NCBI GenBank assembly: GCA_903927185.1
Contig: CAIYLW010000007.1
Span: forward strand, 1 to 64,000
Length of the DNA stretch: 64,000 nt
Direction of reading: 5' to 3'
Origin: an uncultured Bacteroidota bacterium
Lineage (GTDB): Bacteria; Bacteroidota; Bacteroidia; Chitinophagales; Chitinophagaceae
Numbering within the stretch: position 1 is the first letter of the stretch; each line of letters starts with the position of its first letter. The notes under the pieces were generated by a model. It was not told the DNA's origin, ran no database searches, and saw only the letters and a list, made by a program, of their open reading frames with translations. The translations under genes were made by a program, and so were the position numbers. Below, one piece after another: positions 57,349 through 64,000 of the stretch.

Positions 57349-59039
57349 CAGCGGAAAAGCATGCAATTTTAAAATCCTTGATCGATACTTCTTCTCCAGA
57401 TGAATTGAAATGGATCAAAGAATATTTATCTAGTTTAATAAGTGATAAAAATATAATCACTTTAAATGCTGGCGCGAATGCATCAGTGAAAAAGTTGACA
57501 ATTGTTTATGGAACTGAAACAGGAAATTCGAAAAAATTAGCAACAGACTTTGCTAGCAAAGCGAAGAAGAAACAGATACAAACAAAGCTGGTTAGTTTAG
57601 ATCAATATAGGCTCAATGATTTATTGAAAGAGGAATTATTTGTAACTGTTATTAGTACTCAGGGTGATGGAGAACCACCAGCGGCTGCACTAAAATTTTA
57701 CGATCATATACATCAAAATGGATTTAAATTACCTAATCTTCAATATGCGGTACTAGCTCTAGGTGATAGTTCTTATCCACTATTTTGTAAAGCCGGAGAA
57801 GATGTAGACGAACAACTTTCAGCGTTAGGAGGTAAAAGAATCGTAACTATTCAGAAATGTGATGTTGATTATGAAGTTGAGGCAGATGCATGGTTTGAAA
57901 GTTTGCTTAGTGAACTTAATTCTTCCGTACCCCATTTTAATCAAACTGAAAAGAAGCCAGAATCAGTTACAAAAACTTCCAGCAAAATAATTTATCAAGG
58001 AAAGGTACTTACACATCTTAATTTAAATGATAGGGGATCGAATAAGGAAACCTGGCATATTGAAATTGCAGCAGATTCTCTTGTATACGAATCTGGAGAT
58101 TCTGTAGGTATTGTTCCAAAAAATAATGAGGAACTTGTTCATTCAATAATACAACTGGTTAAAGTTAATCCCAATCAGCTGGTCAACTATAAATCAGAAT
58201 CATTAAGTATTTACGATTTATTAAAATATAAACTCAATATTTCCAATCTGAATGAAAAGGTTGTTAAACGTTATGCTGATATTACGCAACAAACAATTCC
58301 AATTACAAAGAGTGATTTATTAGAACTTTTAAATAATTATTCATTAAAATCGGGAGATCAATTTATTGAGGTACTGCAAAGTTTAAATCAACAATCTCCC
58401 AGATTATATACGGTCTCTTCCTCTCCTGTAGCAACAGATGGGGAAGTACATATCACTGTGGCAAGAGATATTTTCTGGATTGAAGAGAAAAAGAAATTTG
58501 GATTATGTTCTGATTATTTAAGTACTATTAATGAGAATGAAACCATTGAATTCTTTATACAAAAAAACAAACGGTTTAAACTTCCTTCAGAAGATAAAGA
58601 TATCATTATGATTGGTCCCGGTACTGGTATTGCTGCATTTCGTGGATTTCTTTCTGAAAGAGAAGCTATAGGTGCCACCGGAAGAAGTTGGTTATTCTTC
58701 GGGGAACAGCATTTTGAAAAGGATTTTTTATATCAAACAGAAATTCAAAATTGGGAGGCTACTGGTACACTTACGAAAGTGAACGTAGCTTTTTCGAGAG
58801 ATCAGAAAAATAAAATTTATGTACAAGATCGAATGTTGAGCAATGGGGCTGAGCTCTATCAATGGATACAAAATGGGGCTTATATATATGTATGTGGAAA
58901 GAAAGACCCTATGAGTTTGGATGTAGAAAAAACTTTAATTGAGATTGTTCAACAATATGGTAATAAAACATTGGAAGAATCTAAACAATTCATCACTGAA
59001 TTAAAGGATACTCATCGCTATCATAAAGATGTTTATTAA
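57342..59039 (+). CDS. cysJ: Sulfite reductase flavoprotein subunit
   Basis: A 565-residue diflavin reductase that passes electrons from NADPH to the hemoprotein. An FMN flavodoxin domain (about 50-190, VYGTETGNSKKLA and STQGDGEPP) is followed by an FAD domain (RLYTVSSSPV) and an NADPH domain (GPGTGIAAFRGFL, YVCGKKDPM). The family-typical C-terminus DVY is retained. 39 bp before cysI. Confidence 0.94.
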   Translation: MLTAEKHAILKSLIDTSSPDELKWIKEYLSSLISDKNIITLNAGANASVKKLTIVYGTETGNSKKLATDFASKAKKKQIQTKLVSLDQYRLNDLLKEELFVTVISTQGDGEPPAAALKFYDHIHQNGFKLPNLQYAVLALGDSSYPLFCKAGEDVDEQLSALGGKRIVTIQKCDVDYEVEADAWFESLLSELNSSVPHFNQTEKKPESVTKTSSKIIYQGKVLTHLNLNDRGSNKETWHIEIAADSLVYESGDSVGIVPKNNEELVHSIIQLVKVNPNQLVNYKSESLSIYDLLKYKLNISNLNEKVVKRYADITQQTIPITKSDLLELLNNYSLKSGDQFIEVLQSLNQQSPRLYTVSSSPVATDGEVHITVARDIFWIEEKKKFGLCSDYLSTINENETIEFFIQKNKRFKLPSEDKDIIMIGPGTGIAAFRGFLSEREAIGATGRSWLFFGEQHFEKDFLYQTEIQNWEATGTLTKVNVAFSRDQKNKIYVQDRMLSNGAELYQWIQNGAYIYVCGKKDPMSLDVEKTLIEIVQQYGNKTLEESKQFITELKDTHRYHKDVY

Positions 59040-59078
59040 TAAGAATTCCAATCACAATATTATAACTTAATATAAAGC

Positions 59079-60755
59079 ATGTCAAAGCAAGAGAAACTAT
59101 CAATCATAGAAAAAATAAAAACTGAAAGTAAGGGACTCCGAGGGTCAATTATCGAAAGTTTACAGGATGAATTAACAGGAGCTATCCGTGAAGAAGATCA
59201 AGCTGTGATTAAATTTCATGGGATGTATCAGCAAGATGATAGGGATCGTAGAGAAGAAAGAGCTGAGAAAAAGTTAGACCGCCTGTATAGTTTTATGATT
59301 CGTTTGAGATTGACCGGTGGGTTTCTCAAACCAGAACAATGGGTTGCCACGCATGATATTGCTGGTGAACATAGCACGGGAGTGATTAAAATTACCAGTC
59401 GGCAAACTGTTCAATTACATGGTCTGATTAAGTCGCATATTAAACCAACTATACAAGCTTTTAATGCAGCTAAATTGAATTCAATTGCAACTTGTGGAGA
59501 TATTAATCGCAATGTACTTTGTAGTTCACATCCTGGAGAGTCGCCAATTCATGAACAAATATTTGCGTATGCAGATAAGATCAGTGAATTGCTTTTGCCC
59601 AAAACGAGAGCTTATTATGAAATTTGGCTGGATGAAGAAAAGTTGATAGATAAAAAAGAGGAAGAAGATCCATTATATCAAGATAGATACTTACCAAGGA
59701 AATTTAAAATTGCTATTGCCATTCCTCCTAATAATGATGTAGACGTATATGCCAATGATTTAGGTTTGATAGCGGTGATTGAAGATAATAAGTTGATTGG
59801 ATTTAATATTGCGATTGGTGGTGGATTAGCTACCACACATGGCAATCCTGAAACTTATGCTCGTTTAGCTACCGTAATTGGGTTTTCGGATAGTGAAGAA
59901 AAAATAATGTCGGCTATTTATGAAATACTAACTATTCAAAGGGATTATGGCAACCGTTCTGACCGTAAATTATCTCGTCTAAAATATACCGTTGATAAAT
60001 TGGGCGTGCCATGGTTTAAAGCAGAATTAGAAAGAAGAATTGGATTTAAACTTGGTAAAGAACGCGATGTAAAAATGACTCAAAGAGTTGATCATTTTGG
60101 TTGGAAAAAAAATATGGCAGGTAAATGGTTCTATACCATTTTAGTTGAAAATGGAAGAATACTTGATACAGTTGATTTGCCTTTAAAAACAGCTTTGTTG
60201 GAGGTGGCAAAAACAGGGAAAGCAAATTTTAGATTTACCTGTTCACAGAATTTAATATTGAGTGATATCGCAGCAGATGATAAAAAACTGATTCATGAAA
60301 TACTAGATCGTTTTGGAATTATTAATTATACCGAAACCAGTTCTGCAATTCGAAAAAATAGTATGGCTTGTGTGGCGTTGCCTACCTGTCCGTTGGCATT
60401 AGCGGAAGCACAAAGATATTTCCCTGATTTAATTACTAAGTTGGAGCCCATTTTATTGAAACATGGATTAGAGGAAGATGGCATAGTGATGCGCATGACA
60501 GGTTGCCCGAATGGATGTGCCAGACCATATGTAGCAGAAATTGGTTTTGTTGGAACAGCTACTGGTAAATATAACTTGCACCTGGGCGGTGATAGGCAAG
60601 GGGAAAGACTTAATAAAATATATCGTGAAAGTTTAGATGAATCACAAATTCTCCACACACTCGATAAATTATTTCACATCTATTCTAAAGAAAAAATGGT
60701 TGATGAAACCTTTGGAGATTTCGCGGTGAGAAAAGAATGGGTGGAATACGATTAA
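59079..60755 (+). CDS. cysI: Sulfite reductase hemoprotein subunit
   Basis: A 558-residue siroheme and [4Fe-4S] enzyme that reduces sulfite to sulfide with six electrons. The cluster ligands follow the C-X5-C...C-X3-C pattern: Cys431, Cys437 (ACVALPTC), Cys476 and Cys480 (TGCPNGC). The duplicated ferredoxin-like halves are present. Full length. Ends the cobA-cysJ-cysI unit. Confidence 0.95.
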   Translation: MSKQEKLSIIEKIKTESKGLRGSIIESLQDELTGAIREEDQAVIKFHGMYQQDDRDRREERAEKKLDRLYSFMIRLRLTGGFLKPEQWVATHDIAGEHSTGVIKITSRQTVQLHGLIKSHIKPTIQAFNAAKLNSIATCGDINRNVLCSSHPGESPIHEQIFAYADKISELLLPKTRAYYEIWLDEEKLIDKKEEEDPLYQDRYLPRKFKIAIAIPPNNDVDVYANDLGLIAVIEDNKLIGFNIAIGGGLATTHGNPETYARLATVIGFSDSEEKIMSAIYEILTIQRDYGNRSDRKLSRLKYTVDKLGVPWFKAELERRIGFKLGKERDVKMTQRVDHFGWKKNMAGKWFYTILVENGRILDTVDLPLKTALLEVAKTGKANFRFTCSQNLILSDIAADDKKLIHEILDRFGIINYTETSSAIRKNSMACVALPTCPLALAEAQRYFPDLITKLEPILLKHGLEEDGIVMRMTGCPNGCARPYVAEIGFVGTATGKYNLHLGGDRQGERLNKIYRESLDESQILHTLDKLFHIYSKEKMVDETFGDFAVRKEWVEYD

Positions 60756-60778
60756 AAAATCTATAAATTATTTAAAGT

Positions 60779-60793
60779 CTACTAAAATAGTAG
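60779..60793. promoter_or_regulatory. CTACT palindrome, site D (upstream of TonB receptor)
   Basis: CTACTAAAATAGTAG, a perfect palindrome with TCTACT...AGTAGG context, 24 nt after cysI. Paired with site E, 64 bp downstream. Confidence 0.65.
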
Positions 60794-60842
60794 GAAATGT
60801 AATATCTTCGCAAAGATTTAAATATTATTGCATTTATTAAGT

Positions 60843-60857
60843 CTACTAAAATAGTAG
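60843..60857. promoter_or_regulatory. CTACT palindrome, site E (upstream of TonB receptor)
   Basis: A second identical 15-mer, CTACTAAAATAGTAG, 15 nt before a short leader ORF. The pair D/E repeats the layout of sites A/B at cysH. Confidence 0.65.
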
Positions 60858-60871
60858 AGTAAAATATAGTT

Positions 60872-60901
60872 ATGATTGAGAATTTGAAGTTTCGATGTTG
60901 A
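60872..60901 (+). CDS. Possible short leader ORF before the TonB receptor
   Basis: Nine codons, MIENLKFRC, then TGA. It starts about 22 nt after the centre of site E, as the cysH leader starts 20 nt after the centre of site B, and it ends in a Cys codon. With one Cys only, it could be chance. Confidence 0.3.
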   Translation: MIENLKFRC

Positions 60902-60916
60902 AGCATTCTTGTTAAT

Positions 60917-60935
60917 AAGGGATTTATTCCCTTTT
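60917..60935 (+). promoter_or_regulatory. Weak hairpin in the TonB receptor leader
   Basis: AAGGGA / TCCCTT with a 5-nt loop, followed by TT. It lies 15 nt after the short leader ORF. It may be a weak terminator or attenuator. Confidence 0.3.
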
Positions 60936-61020
60936 CTTCCCATTACAATTTAAAATTAAAACTGATATCTAATTGGGTATAAATAAAATTTTACCCTAAC
61001 CCCACAATTAAATAGTTATA

Positions 61021-63897
61021 ATGAAAAAAATAATTTCCCTTCTTTTTTTGGTAGCACCATTTTTAACCCAAGCTCAATTAAATGGAACTCTTTTATTGAG
61101 TGGCAAAGTAGTGGGCGAAAATCATGATGGCATTCCCTCTGCAAGTATTTCCATAAAAGGAACAAAGCTTGGAACAGTTTCTGATTCAAGCGGAAAATTT
61201 TCTTTAGTGATTAATCAAAAGCTACCCTTCCGAATTGTTATTTCCTCTTTAGGATTCACTGATCAAGAAATTGAAGTAAAATCAACAACTGATAAATTAG
61301 CTATTCAATTAACAACACAAACCTATATTGCTAATGAAGTGGTTGTTACTGCAAGTAGAACTTCAGAGAAATTAATGCGATCTCCTGTAAGTATTGAAAA
61401 GCTTGATCTCAAAGCATTGAAAGAAACTCCGGCAGCCTCATTTTATGATGCATTAGGAAATGTAAAAGGCATTCAACTAACAACTTCATCTCTTACCTTT
61501 AAAATTCCGAATGCAAGGGGATTTAATATACCGAATAATTTCCGATTCATGCAATTGGTTGATGGGGTTGATATGCAAGCTGCTACTCTAGGTGTGCCAT
61601 TAGGTAATGCAATCGGACCTACAGAACTGGATATACAAAGTGTAGAAATTACTCCAGGCGCAGCCTCTGCTTTATATGGTATGAATGCCATTAATGGGAT
61701 GGCCAATTTGATATCAAAAAATCCATTTACGAATCAAGGATTAAGTGTTTTTCAGCGAGTTGGTGTAAACCATATAGATGGAATAGATCATGCGCCAAGT
61801 ATGTTAACTGAAACTGCTTTTCGGTATGCCCGAGCTTTTAATAAAAAGTTTGCACTCAAATTGAATTTTGGATTTATGCGAGGTACTGATTGGTCGTCTA
61901 ATACCCAAAATGATCAGAACCCCAATAATTTAAATACTGCTAATCCAGCATATCCTGCACTAAATGGATCAAATAATCCAGCTGCCGATTTATGGAATCG
62001 ATATGGTGATGAAAGTAATAATTCGGTTACTATTAATGGAGTTAATTATGGGGGTGGAAGTAAAACATTTATCTTAAGAAGAACTGGATATCTAGAAAAA
62101 GATCTGGTAAAACCAATTGTTGCTAATATAAAATTTGATGTTGCTTTACATTATAAAATAACTCCTAATACCGAGCTGTCTTATGGTTATAGGTTCGGAA
62201 AAATGGATGGCGTATTTCAACGTGGTAACAAAGTTCAATTAGATAATGCATCTGTACAAAATCATAAATTAGAATTGAAAGGCAAAAACTTTTTTGTCAG
62301 ATCATATGTTTCGATTGAAAATACTGGAGACTCTTATAACCTAAAACCTTTAGCTGATAATCTTCAATTAACCCAATCATCAAATTCGGTTTGGGGTTCA
62401 AAATTCAAGTCGGTATTACAAAGCTCATTGAACGCAGGACAGGATCTTGCTACTGCTATGAAAACTGCACGAGTAGCTGCAGACCTCGGTAGAGTTGAAC
62501 CGGGTACTTCAGCATTTGATGCCCTTCGTGATACCATTATTAAAATAAATAATTGGGATCATATTAATGCTGGGATTGCTGGTGCACCTAGAACCGGTGG
62601 TGCATGGTTGCTTCAAAAAAGCAGAATGTATCAAACCGAAGCTCAATGGGATTTGACTAATGCAGTAAAGATTGTGAACTTATTAATAGGACTTGATTAT
62701 CGTTTATATGAAGTAATTCCGGATGGTAATAATTTTGTTGACTTTTTCAGACCTGTAGCAGATCGTAATATACCATTACCTGATGGAAGCTTTGGGAAGC
62801 TGATACATTATCGTAAATATGGTGCTTTTGCACAGATTACAAAAACATTTTTTGATGATCATTTAAAATTATTTGCTTCAATTAGATATGATCGAAATCC
62901 AGAATTTAGTCCGAAAATTAATCCTCGAATTGCTGCAGTTTATACAGTTGCAAAAAATCACAATTTTCGTGTTTCTTTTCAAAACGGATTTAGATTCCCT
63001 TCTTTATTTGAAGCATTATCTTTTGTGAATAATGGAGGTGTAAGAAGAGTTGGTGGATTATCGTTTATAAATCAAGGATTAGGATATCTTGAAAATTCTT
63101 ATACACTTAATTCCATAAATAATTTCAATGCTGCTGTTAATACAGACGTCACTTCTGGCTCAACAGCAAATGCAGCGGCTTTGAAAAATAGAGGATTATT
63201 AGAAGTAACTAATTTAGCAACTACAAGACCTGAAAAAATTAATTCTTTAGAAGCTGGTTATAAATCTTCTATTTTAAATAATAAATTAGTGATTGATTTT
63301 GATGCTTATTATAATGTATATGATGGATTTTTAGGGCAGGTGGATGTGGCTGTGCCTGAAAATAATGCAATACAGGTAGGAACTGATGCAGCAGTAGTAG
63401 ACATGCTTGCAAGTAATAAAAGTAAACAAACACGTTATCGTGTTTTTACAAATGCAAAAAACAAGTATACAAACTATGGATCGGCATTAGGTCTGTCCTG
63501 GAATTTTTATAAAACTTTCAGCATATCGGGTAATATCAATTATAATGATATTAAGAAAAATAACACAACCGACATTTTCGTAACAGGATTTAATACAGCC
63601 AAATGGGGAACTAACTTTGCATTTGGTAATAGAGAAATCTTAAGAAATTTTGGATTTAATATTGTGTGGAAATGGCAGGATGCTTATGTGTGGGAAAGCC
63701 CATTGGTTAATGGCGATGTTCCTGCGTTCAATACGGTAGATGCACAAGTTACTTTACGTGTTCCTTCACTTAAAGCAACTATCAAAGTTGGAGGTGCTAA
63801 TATATTGAATATTAGATATATTCAATATGCTGGTGGACCTACTATAGGAGCACTTTACTATACTGCCATTACATTGGATGGATTATTAACCAAATAA
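61021..63897 (+). CDS. TonB-dependent outer-membrane receptor
   Basis: A 958-residue receptor with a signal peptide (about 1-18, LTQAQ), a carboxypeptidase-regulatory-like domain at about 23-100 (LSGKVVGENHDGIPSASISIKG), a plug (about 115-235, with ELDIQSVEITPGAASALYGMNAINGMANLISK) and a 22-strand barrel. No SusD partner follows in the window. Large loops suggest a bulky ligand. It is controlled, by position, by the same palindrome as the sulfur genes, so an organosulfur compound, or a cofactor needed for sulfur metabolism, is a reasonable guess for its ligand. Confidence 0.9.
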   Translation: MKKIISLLFLVAPFLTQAQLNGTLLLSGKVVGENHDGIPSASISIKGTKLGTVSDSSGKFSLVINQKLPFRIVISSLGFTDQEIEVKSTTDKLAIQLTTQTYIANEVVVTASRTSEKLMRSPVSIEKLDLKALKETPAASFYDALGNVKGIQLTTSSLTFKIPNARGFNIPNNFRFMQLVDGVDMQAATLGVPLGNAIGPTELDIQSVEITPGAASALYGMNAINGMANLISKNPFTNQGLSVFQRVGVNHIDGIDHAPSMLTETAFRYARAFNKKFALKLNFGFMRGTDWSSNTQNDQNPNNLNTANPAYPALNGSNNPAADLWNRYGDESNNSVTINGVNYGGGSKTFILRRTGYLEKDLVKPIVANIKFDVALHYKITPNTELSYGYRFGKMDGVFQRGNKVQLDNASVQNHKLELKGKNFFVRSYVSIENTGDSYNLKPLADNLQLTQSSNSVWGSKFKSVLQSSLNAGQDLATAMKTARVAADLGRVEPGTSAFDALRDTIIKINNWDHINAGIAGAPRTGGAWLLQKSRMYQTEAQWDLTNAVKIVNLLIGLDYRLYEVIPDGNNFVDFFRPVADRNIPLPDGSFGKLIHYRKYGAFAQITKTFFDDHLKLFASIRYDRNPEFSPKINPRIAAVYTVAKNHNFRVSFQNGFRFPSLFEALSFVNNGGVRRVGGLSFINQGLGYLENSYTLNSINNFNAAVNTDVTSGSTANAAALKNRGLLEVTNLATTRPEKINSLEAGYKSSILNNKLVIDFDAYYNVYDGFLGQVDVAVPENNAIQVGTDAAVVDMLASNKSKQTRYRVFTNAKNKYTNYGSALGLSWNFYKTFSISGNINYNDIKKNNTTDIFVTGFNTAKWGTNFAFGNREILRNFGFNIVWKWQDAYVWESPLVNGDVPAFNTVDAQVTLRVPSLKATIKVGGANILNIRYIQYAGGPTIGALYYTAITLDGLLTK

Positions 63898-63912
63898 AAA
63901 TTATTGGAAAGT

Positions 63913-63927
63913 CTACTAAGAAATCAG
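63913..63927 (+). promoter_or_regulatory. CTACT half-palindrome, site F (after TonB receptor)
   Basis: CTACTAAGAAATCAG, left half-site intact with AGTCTACT context, 15 nt after the receptor stop. It may serve the gene beyond the window. It lies inside a GGAAAG/CTTTCC hairpin, which lowers confidence. Confidence 0.3.
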
Positions 63928-64000
63928 AGGCTTTCCGATAAAAATATAATTTACTCACTTACTTCATCCAGTAAATACAAAATCGAACGATAATTTTTTG

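Noticed and set aside
63906-63936. GGAAAG/CTTTCC hairpin after the TonB receptor as terminator
   Set aside because: No T-run follows and the loop is 19 nt; it overlaps a sulfur half-palindrome, so its nature is unclear.
1-64000. CRISPR arrays, tRNA or rRNA genes, transposases, prophage
   Set aside because: I looked for regular spaced repeats, cloverleaf-type sequences and transposase or integrase motifs and saw none.

Overview
The window reads as a chromosomal segment of a low-GC member of the Bacteroidota, most likely a Chitinophagaceae-type bacterium. This is inferred, not proven. The evidence is: promoters of the Bacteroidota type (TTTG / TANNTTTG), almost no Shine-Dalgarno sequences, two DUF1573 proteins, a fused 2-oxoacid dehydrogenase E1, a long SecA of about 1100 residues, a NUDIX-type arabinose regulator, and a TonB-dependent receptor with an N-terminal carboxypeptidase-regulatory-like domain. 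I see no rRNA or tRNA genes, phage, insertion sequences or CRISPR arrays. All large genes look intact.

From 0 to 20 kb lie housekeeping and transport genes in short units. They include a PLP aminotransferase, two secreted DUF1573 proteins, the E1 alpha-beta fusion, an orphan MASE1/PAS histidine kinase, a DCC protein, a YebC-family protein and an APC amino-acid permease. A + strand run of dicarboxylate symporter, DedA protein, MFS transporter and GT9 glycosyltransferase follows. Then on the - strand come a Lys/Glu-rich exported peptide, malate dehydrogenase, a thioredoxin-fold protein, an MlaF-type ATPase, lysA, scpB and a stand-alone atpG. From 20 to 32.7 kb are secA, deoC, a SPOR protein, an M20 amidohydrolase, the malic enzyme-phosphotransacetylase fusion, an MlaE permease, a DUF4442 protein, a beta-CASP metallo-hydrolase and a HAD protein.

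From 32.7 to 38.2 kb a five-gene - strand operon (SDR, ROK kinase, SIS isomerase, short core-MetE, UlaG-like metallo-hydrolase) faces an AraC-type regulator. It looks like a catabolic module, but its substrate cannot be read from the sequence. From 38.4 to 51.5 kb is an arabinan/arabinogalactan locus. On the - strand are the NUDIX regulator araR, araB, araD, a secreted GH127, araA and a sodium symporter. Divergent to it are galK, galM, a secreted GH51 arabinofuranosidase and a lipoprotein. Together these release, import and convert L-arabinose to xylulose 5-phosphate.

From 51.5 to 64 kb is a complete assimilatory sulfate reduction locus: cysH (iron-sulfur APS-reductase type), cysD, cysN, cysE, cysK; then cobA, cysJ, cysI; then a TonB-dependent receptor. 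The three units share a palindrome, CTACT-N5-AGTAG. The first unit also carries an unlisted 20-codon leader ORF whose last eight residues are CCKSKCCC. It lies between the promoter and cysH, and its Phe-Cys-Cys codons are perfectly complementary over 9 nt to the bases just before the cysH start codon. I read this as a cysteine-sensing leader peptide that controls the operon, and it is the most interesting signal in the window.
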